Shown here piece after piece: positions 12,401-24,464 of a stretch of DNA of 64,000 nucleotides (positions within the stretch are counted from its first letter, which is position 1; each line of letters starts with the position of its first letter). The notes under the pieces were generated by a model. It was not told the DNA's origin. It ran no database searches and saw only the letters and a list, made by a program, of their open reading frames with translations. The translations under genes were made by a program, and so were the position numbers. The stretch spans positions 558,001 through 622,000 of the forward strand of contig JANVFP010000026.1 in NCBI GenBank assembly GCA_027919835.1. Reading direction: 5' to 3'. The DNA comes from Lentinula raphanica. Its lineage: Eukaryota; Basidiomycota; Agaricomycetes; Agaricales; Omphalotaceae.

Positions 12401-14567
12401 ATGATCCCAATGCCAGAACCATCGCCTTTGATAGACACAGGTGAGGCTCCAATGCTAGCTCCCAGAGCACGAGCCAAGTCCTCAGGTTGGTCGACCAGAG
12501 ACGGTGGTCTACCATCATGCCAAGCAGCCCCACCCCTAACTCGCCTTCCAACACCAACACCAGTTCCTCGACCTCTAGTAGATCGACGTAGGAGCGATGT
12601 TCGTAATGGACTTCCATTGGCTTGCACAGAGACGACTGAGCTTGTGGAAGGTGTACGGCGCAGAACATTGGCAAAAGCAGGGTCCATGCCTTCGACACTT
12701 GTAATGCTCCCGACACTAGTCCGGTTCGATGGTACTGGAGAAGGAGAAGCTTGGAATCCCATGTGTTCCGGAACTTGATCTTGGTCCTCTTCTTCAAGAT
12801 TGTCGAAAGCATCTTCATCGGCGAGATGTATAGATGGTGCAGAGGGCGATGTGGATCCTCGTTCTGGGGAGAAGTCGTCCTGGTCATCCGGTTCGCGCGC
12901 GGCAAGATTGAAGCGTTCAGTGAGAGTTAGGTCACCAGTGAGCCCTCTGCGACCACCTCTACCACGCAGACGACCTCTTGAACCTCTGCCGGCTGTGAAT
13001 GTCAATGGCTTCCTCCTCTTTCCATTGACAGGACTCAGAGTGTTATTTGGACCGACTGTATCATCACCATCTCCGCCCTCTTCCTCGGCAACTGAATCTT
13101 CATTCAACAAGTCGTCCTCGTCTTCGGGCCCCTGAACTCCAAACTTCCTCTTCAGATCCAACTTCTCTTTCTTTTCTCGTTGAAGTGTACCTTTTAGTGT
13201 CGAAATTTGCCTTTGAGCGTGGGCAAGACGTTGTTGTAGAACTTCGAGCTCGTTGAGAGGATGGTTGGCGGATCGGAAAAGACTACCAGGTATTGGGCTC
13301 CCTTCGGCAGAGTCTTCAAAGTCGTCTCCGAAAGCATCGTCATAAGCACCCATATCGTTCATTCTATTTCGGCGGTTTATAGACGCGACGGCGCTCGCTA
13401 CTTCGTCGCCGGCATTGGATATGCCCCCAGGAGTGAGAAAATCATTCGGTTCTGCTCCATTGGGTGTCAATGGTGAACCAAAACGAGGAAGACGACGGCC
13501 AGCTCTCGCAACTTCAGTTTTGAGAGTGTCGATAGTTTGTTGTAGATCGCTTTTATCACGGGCAAGACTAGCTGCATGTTTCCTAGCCAGAGCAATATCT
13601 GTTTCGTGTTTGTTGGTCAATTCCTCGAGAGAGCTCTGCAGTTGGCTAGTCTCGTTCTTAAACTGCTCGGCAGTGTCTCTGGTAGTGGCAAGGAGTTTGT
13701 TGAGACGCTTATGTTCTGAATCAAGGCGGGAATTGGTGGACTGGGCATTCGACAATTCAGAACGGAGATTCTGGAGGGTAACTTCCAAGTTCCAGTTTTC
13801 TTCTTTGAACTTCTCTGGTAGGTGGATTGTTGAGTAACGTGTGAAGAGGTACGATGCTTCGGTGAGCTAACCTGCACTTTGTTCCTGCTGCTTCAGGGCT
13901 TTACGAAGGCTCTCTACAGAAGCTTCTAGGTCGTCTTTCTCTTCCTTCATGTCTTGAATAGCCTTGTCTCGCTCTCCAAGGAGGCTTTGAAGCCTACGGA
14001 CCTCACTGAGCAAGCCACTGCCGATCTCGAAAGCAAATTCTTTGATTAAACTATGAGCTTGAAACAGTGAGAATTCAAACGATGGTACTGACCGACGTCA
14101 TCTGCCCGGTGTGCGGCGTTCTTAGCGCGCCTCTGAGCGGCAGTAGAACTTGCTGAAGCCTTCGAGCGCTCAGGTTCATTGCGAGGAAGTTGGGCAACTG
14201 GGATAGAAGGCGAGGTGGAAGACTATGTTGGAGTGGCAATTATTGAGCAAATTAGGGAGCCATCATTCATTCTACACACCTTGCCGAAGGCACTGGACAA
14301 TTGGGCATTCTCTTCGTCCCAATCTATCAATGTCTGCGCTAGTTCTCGGTATTTGACCCTCGCCTCGATATCCAGCTCTTCATGTTCTTCTTTATCCGCG
14401 TCTAGTTCCTGGAGCTGACGAATTCTCTCCTCCAGTTCCATCTGCTGGGCAAGAACCCGTTGCCCAAGCGTTCCGGCCTGCTGGAGTTGCTTTTCCTTTG
14501 CATCGAGAAGAGCTTGAAGATGGGACCGCATATCACCAGCGGATTCATAAAAGTCAGTTTCTGCCAT
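9447..14567 (-). CDS. NUM1: Num1/ApsA-type cortical nuclear-migration protein with C-terminal PH domain
   Basis: Six exons: 14567-14280, 14222-14093, 14039-13872, 13814-10410, 10354-10212 and 10160-9447, giving 1,615 aa. Residues 1-~330 are coiled coil (ERIRQLQELDADKEEHEEL; LNKLLATTRDTAEQFKNE; a further heptad block LEVLQQRLAHAQRQI). The middle is long, disordered and acidic, with an RG-rich patch and the motif IDEIRERRDTILP. The PH domain near residues 1280-1400 contains MIGEFLYKYTRK, HKRFFWVHPYTKTLYWSS and APTKERHEIWLN, the hallmark of the Mcp5/Num1 PH family. Family members sit at the plasma membrane through the PH domain and capture dynein and mitochondria at the cortex for nuclear migration. 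A natural run of eight histidines follows in the tail. It is longer than the bare domain set but normal for filamentous fungi. Confidence 0.92.
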
Positions 14568-15599
14568 CGCCGTCGTCGTTGTCTTCAGCGGCGACGAGCT
14601 AGGCTCGCGACGAACGGAGGGAGTGATAGTCAGTGGACAAGTTGAACACGAGCAATTGATCTCACGTTACAAATGCCGTAATTTAATTTTTAGTCAACAG
14701 CACAAAGCAACACAACTTCCGCCAACTCAAATAGTCACTCTGTGCAGTCTAAAGACACTTTCTGATTGTCAGCAGGGAAAAGGTAACTTCTGAGTAGCAT
14801 TATATCTATCCTATTGCTCAGTGTTGCTTCAAATCCCAGAGCATTTTCGTGAAAAGTTCGCGACTTTGAATTGATTGGATCATTGATGAGGGCGATCATG
14901 GCTGAAGCGCTGACCAGCCAAATATGATAATATCCTTACGATCAGCACAGTGAGCTCGGTGTAATTGATATGGCCTACTTAGTGTGGCAGACGCGATGCC
15001 GAAAAGAATAACTTCAAGCCTGTACGCGGTGATGATGATTTTAAATTTCTTACCGCGAGTCAAAGCTGGCTATAGCATGATCGAGCTTCACATTTGAATT
15101 TGAATTGTCGATAGTTGTCCGAGATGCTCTTCAACGGGAATTGAATGCTTGCTACGACGCAAACATTACTATGCTATCCATACACATCAAACACGAGTCG
15201 GGTACTAGTAAACTGAAGATAGTGCACATTGAAAACGGATAGAATATCACGTATATCTCAAAGTGTATAAGTACTTATTCTGTCGCGCTTCGTATTCGAT
15301 GTATAAACAGAGTATCAGCTCGTTATGACAGAAAGATTGTATGCATACAGTGAAAGAAAAACCGATCTCCCAAAAAGCGAATACAAAGCAGATATAAGGC
15401 TACATGATCATCACAACAATGTCCCAGGAAGCAGTGTCGTTACTGAGTCGAAACGATGATTTGGCGTGTACGCTGTATGGTAGGAACTGAACGAGAACAA
15501 CGAGGCAATGTACTTGTTACCGAAGCAGACTCAACAAAACAAATCGAAGGCCAGGACGCCTGAGGCCGCAGTAAAACTACTCCATATATCAGAAAAATG
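14568..15599. other. intergenic, promoter side of the Num1/ApsA gene
   Basis: This stretch runs from the Num1/ApsA start codon to the stop of the next minus-strand gene. It therefore holds the Num1 promoter and the 3' UTR of the Ser-rich gene. No open frame over 60 codons has a usable start and splice context, and no tRNA or repeat is apparent. Confidence 0.6.
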
Positions 15600-17791
15600 C
15601 TATGTCGAAGCATGAAATGCTACTGCGCCTCTAGCTAATGCATACAGACTCGCAGCTTGAGCAGGGCCTTCAGTCGAGCGCATGCTACTTGTCACCATAT
15701 CCACCAAGCCATTCGACTGCGATTGAATTCTAATCTGTCCCGGGGGAACATGCCCATGCCCCATCTCCTGCTGTTGCTGTCCGAGATAGCAAAGCGGCGA
15801 GAGCTGAGAGGCAGACGCATGCGTCTGCATGCTCGGCACCACAGAACCTGAACCGGACGACATCTCAGGCATACTCGGGCCGTTAGGGTAATGTTGCCCT
15901 TGATGCTGATCCCCGAGTCGCCGGTCGAATCGTCTATACTCCAGCTCCGAATCAGAGTCGGGTGGTGGGTTCGCAGCATTCGCCCATATCCTGGCGACGT
16001 TCATGACGTCTACGTCTTGAGAAATAGGACCTGGATTTGTTTGCCGGTAATGCGAAGATGAGGTCTGCATTCGGCTCCTGGTAGAAGGTACCCTTGGCTT
16101 GGTCGGTGGAGCTCGAGTTGACTGATAATTCGGTGAGTAAGGTGAGGAGGAAGGATTCGAGTCAACATTCAAAAGGGTAGATATGTACATAGACCCAGAT
16201 GTAGCGTGTCCTGAATTGATATCGTTCTTCAGAGAACCTGTTTATATGTCTGTCGTCAACTCGTCCTATTCAAACCACCGATGAGAGGAAAATACCTTTC
16301 GAATGGGGCATAACTTTCGAGCTCCTCGCAGAGGCATATATATCTATGTTGTCCACCCCACGAGCATCTGGAAGTTCAAAATTTGAAGGCTCATAGAACG
16401 CTTCTGAGCGAAAAGCAATTTCATGATCATAACTCGTAATGGAAGGTGACCTTGAGGGGTCTGCAATTTCTATGAAGCTCCAGAAAGGCCAAATGAAATA
16501 ACCATTACTCACTACTATCAGAAAAAATTCCGAATCTTGGTTTATTGTGAACTGGTATGTCTGCAGACTGTTTTTGGAGCCCTTGGTCAAACGACCGCCT
16601 CTGCAGCGAATTGCGAAGGTTCTGTGAACTCCGTAGTGGATGCGTGAGGACGGAATTATTGCTTTCGTATCCAGAGTCGTAGCTGTTAGCTCGTGCCTTC
16701 ATTTCTCCATTTTTCGGGCCATATTCCGGAAAGAAGGGCATTCTCGGAAGCGTGGACAATGTCCCTATATGGGTGACACGCTGGCTGTCGGTTTCAGCTT
16801 GGGTCAAGAAGCCCGACTTACTCGCAACTTCGGATGATAGAAGGGATGGAGAGAAGATGAGCGGAGCCTCTGGATCTTCTCCGAGTCCCAGGTTCGCCTC
16901 GAGGGTATTGCTATGCTCAACACCCGACTCGCAGTCCTCCACATCGTTCATCACAATGAGCTCTGGTAAATCCCCCTCTAGACCACTCTTGTAATCATCT
17001 AGTTGCCACTCGAATATCAACGGTTCTTCTTCTAAAGGCTGAGCAATTTCACCACACCATGTCACGACAGGATCCAAGTCGCTACAAGCGCCGGCATCTG
17101 ATTTCGAGTCCTTCGTGTTGCTGGTGAGGATTGAGAACGGGTTTAACCTGAACGATCTCATCATCTTCCGCATGTCGTCGCAGGCCTGCGTGGCCCGTAA
17201 GGGAACTTCTGTGGGAGGCGCGAGCGCTTGAGAAAGTAACAGCTGTGATTCGAGTTCCGCCTGTGTCGGCGAGGAACATGGTTCCGGAGAGGACGAAGAC
17301 GAACGTTTGGTGACCAACGATGAAGGCAGCAGAGGTTCTATGATGAATTTCGGGGAATCGGGCTCTTCCTTCTTTACCGAGTGAGATGGAAATGCATGCG
17401 ACGTCGAGACTGCCGAGGAAGGGGAGGATATTGAACTATCCCATTGTGGTGAACTGGTCTGGGACGAAGATGGGGAACCAAACGCGAAACTATCGTTGGT
17501 TGAGAATGCTGAAGAATTTGAGCCACGAGGATCATTCAGGACGCGTGACGGATGCTTTGTAGAGAAATGGGAACTGGAAGGGTTACTGCTTGGTGAAGGA
17601 TCAAGGGTACGGACTGGCCAAGATCGACGTGAAGAGGACAATGTGGACTGGTCAGATCTATGCGATCGTGGTATGTTCTGCCAACGTTCGTCTGGAGGGG
17701 ACGATAAATGATTGTGACCGAAGTCAAAAGGATAAACCGAATTTGGAGATGTCGAGAAAGGTTTTCCAGCGAGTCCGAAATGAGATGACAT
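15600..17791 (-). CDS. Ser/Pro-rich protein of unknown function (696 aa)
   Basis: Three exons join in frame: 17791-16513, 16469-16296 and 16237-15600, with introns of 43 and 58 bp. The protein begins MSSHFGLAGKPFS and its first half is dominated by Ser, Pro and Thr with many SP/TP sites. A more ordered acidic stretch around residues 230-300 contains WCGEIAQPLEEEPLIFEWQL and DLPELIVMNDVED. The C-terminal exon carries a QQQQ tract and a helical end (AQAASLYALARGAVAF). I see no zinc finger, kinase or membrane motif and do not recognise the family. A regulatory or signalling protein is possible from composition alone, but nothing here shows it. The reading frame and spliced junctions support a real gene; its start could lie further upstream. 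Confidence 0.65.
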
Positions 17792-20700
17792 TGGAAGCTA
17801 TATGTCCCCGCTCGGATAAGAGCATTGTAGGATGAAAATAAAGGATTGAGAATTACCTTGTTAGCAAGCGGATGTCAAAATGGAGATGTCAGTTTAGTAA
17901 GTGCGGAATGCTGGACAAGATGATGATGAAGGAAAGATGTGGCAGAGAGTTCGTTATTAAGTAGTGCTTTGAAGGTATTCAGCGCCGGAATGAAGATATT
18001 AAATACTTTCCGAGGATCATGTCCTTTCAAACCGTGCTGGCCACAAATTTAGTTTCCAACCTGTAAGTACAGATCGCCGTATGCCAGGGCAAAAAAATTC
18101 TGGTCAATCAACGACTAGAATCCCACCCAATCCCCTCAGTGCCATCTTCATGGGTCTCATTAGCCCAAGCCCTCCCGCATTCTTCACTATACAAGGTAAT
18201 CTCTTGAAAGGATCCGCATAGAAGTGATGGCTTCTACGCCGCATGTGTTCTATATCCAGATCGTCGTGAAATGAGTACAGTATACTTCCGGCAACCTCGG
18301 CCCATATTTATTAATTCTCCCATTTTTCAGCTCCGACTGTCCGGCACGTTCTCCGGCATCAGATCCAACTACAAGTTACCCGAAGGCAAAGAAAATGTCC
18401 TTCGTCTTGACTGACACATCTTCAACGGATCCACAACCTCAGAATCAGAGCAGGTGCCTGACCGCCACTTGTCATCTCAGGGAAGTACCATGTTATTCTA
18501 GACAAACATTAGCTTTCAATTTGCACACTCTGCATTATTCTCATCGAAGTCTCCTTCATCAAGGAAATAAAATTTCGAGGTCCATCTCACGAAAACTGAA
18601 GCCACGCTGTCATAGAGCCTAAAACGTAGTCTTAGCGAGCCCATGCTCATACGGCTATCAGACAAACGCTCTGGTCATACATACGCATTATACCCCGAGA
18701 ATCAAGGACCGGCTGAAATTTAAGATAGTAACAAAGCCTATCAAATTAGAGGTCGTTCCCGATCTATTGAGAGAAGTCATCTTGACGACCGTACATGCGA
18801 AGTGCTGGCTCAGGTAGAACAAGTCAGGAGGTTGTATTCGTGGTCGAAGCTCGTTTGGGGGCGCGAAATGAACGAGCGTTCCCGGAGGCGAAGTTGGAAT
18901 CTCGAAAGATAGTACGGGCCATCCGGTACAGGGCACAAGCAAGGCTTTGAATCTTATAATAATATCACAGACGATGAATGTGAACTCGTTTGAAGACTTG
19001 CAGGTAGCCGGCAAATTTCAGGCTATCATACAAATGGAAAATCTCACTGAGTGCAATTTAGGAACTCCGCCGTCCATAGCGAAATGGTCAACTGTGTTTG
19101 TGTTCATTGAGGTCCATTTATTCTATGTAAAATTATATAAAATGACTCAGGTCAGTGATGATATGAGCTCGGGCATTCAAGCTATCGAACCTTCTGCAGT
19201 CTGTAAATATCATCGCCGTGGAATATCAGTGAAAGTTGTTACTAATGTCAAGTAAAGCCTTGTCTCGAATCCTGCTGCGTCGTTAAACGGCCTTATGGCA
19301 CCACGATACTATCGGGCAGGTACCTTATAGGAGCAAATAGACTTTACCGATATCATTCGTGAAATTTCCAGATGTTCGTAAAGTCGGGCAATGATACTCA
19401 TGCACTCGGGTATACGAAGGTCAGCCTCAGTGCCAGTATCAGGATGACTTTGTTACCGCCGATGTCATGTCTAGATTATATATCTCTATTCTCATGGACG
19501 CAGGACGCAGAGTCTGTTCGAAAGGCAGCACAATACATATACACAGGACTACCGGGCTGCCCACAATGGTCAGGAGGACATCCCTACTCGTCCGTGATAT
19601 TCAGTCCTACTACTAGAGACTGGATTTTGAGACTCATAAGACCGTTACCCGTTGACATTTGCTCCCAGTCTGACGTTCGACGTGAATGTTAACCTTGAAG
19701 TTAATCACCTCCACCGGTCATCAAGTAATTTGTGTGAGCTTGAGGATAAACCAATCTCGAATCGGGGTCAGTCTAGCACTTGGCGCTTGAAGGCCTCGGA
19801 TCCGCATCATTGAAGCAGTAGTAAGCCTAGTAAGTACTACCAAGTACACTGTGATAGTTTTTGTGCTTCAGCTGGTGGCAGAAAAATGAAAGGGACCGTG
19901 ACCCAGTGGCTACTACTACAGATAACTGCCACAGGCTATGATCTGCCGGAGCGCGTATAAGGGGTCCAGGAGCTACCGAAGTACTAGCAGTACTTAGTAG
20001 AGGACTTGAGAAAAAAATTGCAGATCTTTGACCCATACTGTTCTGAGACTAGTTCTAAGTTTGCAATCTGCACGTAAGAAGCTCAACCACTCAAGAGCAT
20101 TCCTTCCTCATCCAGTTGCCACCTCACGCATAATTCAAAGTCTACTCGAAATCAGCGGAATTCATGCGGACTAGAGTTGACATTCAGATGCATTCAGGAG
20201 TTAGGTAGTAGCATTGAGGCTGGATAGCTTAGTGGGTATCGTCGAGTCCTATTCGCGTGCAACTTCCAGCCTCGAGGGTCCCCTATAAACCCAGGAAGTA
20301 CCTTTAAGCTATCGTCCTCACTGACCGGCTGCTATCATCATCGTCTCTCACTAGCAGCCGCTTTGCACGCCCTCTGTGAGTGAGACACCAGTCAGAAGAG
20401 ATCTAGCAGACGTTTGCGCACATTATGATCATGAAACATGCTCTAGGGCACGAATCCTCATAGCGGCAGGGCGAAATGTACATTCAGTCAAGCGTCTGTT
20501 GCTTACCTGTCCCAATGCGTCTAGCATGACATGAGATAATCATATATCTGTATATCGTTGTTTTGTAGGCGGAAAAGAGCGTGAAAATCCTCAGCAAGGT
20601 TCTGCAAAAGCGACAAACCACGAAAGCCGATGTCATACAATATTCAAAAGTGTCTGGGCCAAATTGTTAGAACCTTGAAATTGTGTACTTACTTCAACTG

Positions 20701-21178
20701 CTTTGTGGTCCGTCCCGTTTCCTTCTCATGCCATGAGATGCTTGGTGGATCAATCCGAGAAATGATATGATGCTATGATCAGTCATACAGCTTGCACGCA
20801 AATTCAACAGAACTGTATTCATAGAAAGACATACACACGGACGATGCGTGGCAAGGGGTATGAGTATTGTTCATCGATAAGAAAAACTGTGAACGCTCGA
20901 ACCTTAAAGTATACACTTGGACCTACTTGGACTTGATCAAGCCAGACAAATATGGCTTTCTCACTGCTCCTGAGGCCGTTGAATATCAAATATTCTACCT
21001 AAGAAAACCCATGCAATTCACAGGCGCAGCGTATTCAACATCATCCCGCTGTTGATATTGGCGATATCATGACTTTGAGTGAGAATGCCAACGATCACAT
21101 ATACATACATTCGCTGGAGCGAAGTGACCGAACGCGATATATTATGATTCATCATCGCCTCGACTCTTCATGGTTTCG
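17792..21178. other. 3.4-kb gene-poor interval
   Basis: No gene model could be built here on either strand. Open frames at 18688-19014 (-), 18947-19255 (+) and 19372-19692 (+) are short, lack domains and do not connect through splice sites. The left part must include the promoter of the Ser-rich gene. Base composition looks mixed and the stretch around 19800-20000 has repeated AGTACT-like words. It may contain decayed coding or mobile sequence, but no terminal repeats were found. Confidence 0.5.
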
Positions 21179-21993
21179 TTATTCCCCAGCGTAGAGTTCA
21201 AACTCCCATGGAAGTTTCTGATTAGGACCTCCGTCGCTGAACCAGATTCTACGAATTCTACAAGTGGAGTATACCTTGACGTAGGAGGTATGGGAGTATT
21301 GTCCAGCAGGAGCCAAGCCTTGAGCATGCGAAAGTGGGTGAGTGTATTCTTGGTGCTCGATTAGGCCCATGTTCGTGAAATGAGGTAAAAAGGTTGGAAG
21401 ATGAATGCTTATTGTCGACCAGGCGGTCAACTGTGTGGAGTTTGAAGGGAATGATAATGGAAGATGAAGCAAAGGAAGGCCATCGGACTTTGCGGGAACC
21501 TTAAGTCGCGGTTGTTTCTGAATACATTGTAATAATTCGACTTGGTTTGACGGTTTATTGTCAGAATTCAAAGATGAGAACTCACTTGGAACGTTGAGAA
21601 TCGGATGATACCTTTCCGTCCGATATAATCCGCGATTCCTACTTCAAAACTCCATTCTCGACCCAAATTACGAACTTGAAGATGGATCCAAGGATTTTTC
21701 AGGCCCAATTCCACGTCGGATCGAGCAGGAGATCGTATATATGTTTTCTGCAGTACCGGTGACTGAATATGAAGAACTGTCTGGTCCAATAAAAAGCCTG
21801 ATTGTTCAAGATGGGAGGATACAAGAACAACATTGCCTTGTGGCGGTGGTTCAGATGTACGGTCATTCAATAGGCCGATGAAAGCATCTGAAGGTAACGA
21901 TTGGTCACTCTGTGTTTTGAATAGCTGCAGTTGCTTGGAACCGGTGGAAGAGAACAATGAGACGAGTCCTGTTTGTACAGCAGCAGAAAACAT
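21179..21993 (-). CDS. CFAP20-domain (DUF667) protein
   Basis: Two exons, 21993-21586 and 21517-21179, give 248 aa. The start MFSAAVQTGLVSLFSSTGS aligns by eye with the CFAP20/BUG22 opening (FQSGFLSILYSIGSKPLQ). The end STCRIRRIWFSDG followed by LPWEFELY matches the family end ANCRIRRVYFSDR..LPAEFKLY. Internal GLKNPWIHLQVRNLGREWSFEV also fits. An upstream in-frame ATG at 22107 was not chosen because the family begins at MF. A ~28-residue insertion (residues ~195-222) sits before the final conserved block; no GT donor lies there, so it is coding. In flagellates CFAP20 is an axonemal inner-junction protein, and a nuclear role is reported in animals; the role in non-flagellated fungi is not known to me. 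It lies 139 bp downstream of the NmrA-like gene on the same strand. Confidence 0.82.
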
Positions 21994-22132
21994 TGGTGAT
22001 AATCCAAAACGGAGGGTCTCTAAATTATTGAAGCATACGAATTTCGGCAATTCAACTTTAGGGCCGGTTCTATCATACTTCGAAAATTGTACATATCCGA
22101 TTGCCACATGGGCTTCAGCTTCATCACCCGAA

Positions 22133-23614
22133 TCACAGGCCCTTGGCTATGAGTTTCTCAACCTCATGTTGCACGCTGGCAAGCATCTCTTCCAATCCTT
22201 TCTTGGTACTCCATCCAATCGCTCTAGAACGAGTGGACAGGCAACGACTGTTGCTGCCAAAGAACCCACCGTATGGCTATTGATATTTATGATGGATTTA
22301 TGAGAGTCAATGCATACGGCAAAACGGATTCACAGTTTCACATACCCCGAAATATTTCTCGAGTTCTTCCGAGGTGAAGGAAGACGGCTCAAGGTGTGTT
22401 CCTCGGTTGAGCTTGACTAAGGCCTCCGAGATACTTGTGGCAAGCTGCCTCATAGAGTATTCTTCATGACCTGCATTGTAAAATCCCTCTCTTCCATGAC
22501 CTGCCATGGGATGTTTGCTCTGGACCGCGTCATACAACAAGCTATATAGATCGCCGACTGATTACAATAGAAACGGTTTCAACAAACGAAATGGTATTAG
22601 GCGTGAATCCGGTTTGAAAGACTCACGTTCATGTATCTCAACAATAGGCCATACGTTCTTGCCTTCGTTCAACATGCCTCCTTGGCCACGAGCTAAAGCA
22701 GCTCGGGCACAGTATGGGATTTGCACCGAGTCGGAGTGTGAAATGTTGGCATTATAGAGAGGCCCTGTAGCAGTTCCCCAGACCGTCGAAGGAAGGATGA
22801 TATAGCTGCGTACATAACCTGTAAAGCAGAGCTCTAGAACTTCCCAGATCAAACAGAGAGGGTAGAGGCAAACCTTCAGCATCTCCGGCTAAAATGGCTA
22901 GATCAACAGGTCGATGAGGAGCCGTAGGTGGAAGTTTTTCAATCTGCTCAGGATTTGCATCGTCATACACTTCCGAATTCGCATGTTTTCCGTCTACGAA
23001 GTCCCCGTAAACACCTATGATATAGGTAAGAGTGACCTCAGTTATATGAGTGCGGGGGTGTTAGGCTCCGTGGAACCAGCCTCACCAGTTCCTGACTAGC
23101 AGAAAACAGAACGCGTTCATATATTGGCAGTTGGGACAGTGGATGGCAGCGGCACACTTACTGTTTGAATGAATATCGGTGGTTTTCCTGTTGTTGCATA
23201 CCGTTTCTTCAGTCCTTTGAGGGCACTCTGAGCAGCATCAAGGCTGTCACAATCGGCCTGTCAACAGCGTCAAAAAGAGTTCATAGTCAAATTACTACTA
23301 TTGATGAATTTCACTCACTGTCGCAATAACAACGTCCACCTGCGATGCCAGCCTCTCCATGAGCTCGACATCGGTATGAGATCCCACGTACACTGTGACC
23401 GGCAAACCTAGATCTTTAATAGCTTTCGCCTTCTCGGGACTTCGAACCAAAAGGCGTATATCAAAAGATGATGCGTCAGTCCGTTGCAAAAAGCGTGTCA
23501 AAACCGTCCCGCCTATATATCCTGTGGAACTCGAGTGAGAAAAAGTTTGCAGACCGTACACTCGTTATCGTTACCTGTGGCTCCGGTCAAGAGAAGAGGT
23601 ACACGGTCAGCCAT
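22133..23614 (-). CDS. NmrA-like NAD(P)-binding Rossmann protein
   Basis: Eight exons: 23614-23575, 23521-23319, 23257-23162, 23095-23086, 23014-22874, 22818-22627, 22557-22346 and 22276-22133. They total 1,038 nt, or 345 aa, the usual family length. The first two exons together create the dinucleotide-binding motif TGATGYIGG at residues ~10-18. FDIRLLVRSPEKAKAI, VDVVIATADCDS, FIQTSGTG, DDANPEQIEKLPPTAPHRPVD and SYIILPSTVWG are all typical of atypical short-chain dehydrogenases of the NmrA/YwnB type. These are cytosolic redox sensors or reductases; the substrate cannot be told. Exon 4 is only 10 nt, flanked by CTAG and GTGAGG signals, and is needed to make SGTG. The start follows from the Rossmann strand beginning at residue 5. 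Confidence 0.88.
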
Positions 23615-24464
23615 AGTGGATCAACGGTAACAGGCAGTAACGAGGATTGTTCGAAGAATAGTACTTTTAAGGCCATTTTTTTGAATGAAGAAAGATCAGT
23701 ATTGAAGCAACTTTTCGGCGGCCTGCGTAACTTCGGCCTGGCCCATGCTTGCGTGTCGTGGCGGCTTTGAGGACGAGATTCATCATGTATGTAGTCAATA
23801 TTCAGGCAGAAGGAAGAGGAATTGAGAGAGAAAGACCGACCTGAGCGGGATTATCTCACAACGTACGGAATTGGTCCGACTCCAGTCCGCCTTGTAATGC
23901 ATCTCACGGAATCAAGTCAAACGAATGGGCATCGCTGGTCTCTTTAATCGGTGATGGTTATCGAGTATGTAGGTGATAATAATGAATATTCTTTGCTAAA
24001 GCTACATTGCAATACACAGATAATTATGAAAGATTTCGGACGCAGTACAAGGAGTGCAGAACACGAATCAGAAAAGAGAAATGGAACAAAATCAACGAGA
24101 CACGAGTACGGAATCAAGAAGAGGGTTGCAACAGATGCGTAAGACAGCATGAAGATGGTAGGTGATATGTGGCACTGACGTTATACAGAGGTACTTTTTA
24201 AAAACAAGGACAGATAAAAGGACGAACCAGAACCCGACCCCGGAACACAGAAAACCCAATGTCAAAATATTGAGGGGGAATTAGAAAGACATTAATTATC
24301 TAGACAACAGTGCGTGTAAATCGCCCAGAGGACGTGATCCCATCGAGTTCAAAGATCCTTTTCAGATGGCTGGGATACACCTGGTCGAATTCAATGGGCA
24401 TAAAAGATCATGTCCATCGTCTAGCATAGTACCATCGAGTGGGTAGACAGCAATGTCACATCGG
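23615..24464. other. intergenic, promoter of the NmrA-like gene
   Basis: The interval contains the upstream region of the NmrA-like gene and the 3' UTR of the phosphodiesterase gene, both on the minus strand. Small open frames at 23944-24150 lack support. No repeat or RNA gene was recognised. Confidence 0.55.

Noticed and set aside
11027..13476. Several long plus-strand frames opposite the Num1/ApsA gene
   Set aside because: They are antisense shadows of the long low-complexity minus-strand exon and have no domains.
20225..20250. tRNA-like box A word (TAGCTTAGTGGG) followed by a partial box B
   Set aside because: The two boxes are only about 5 nt apart, far too close for a tRNA, and no acceptor stem pairs around them.
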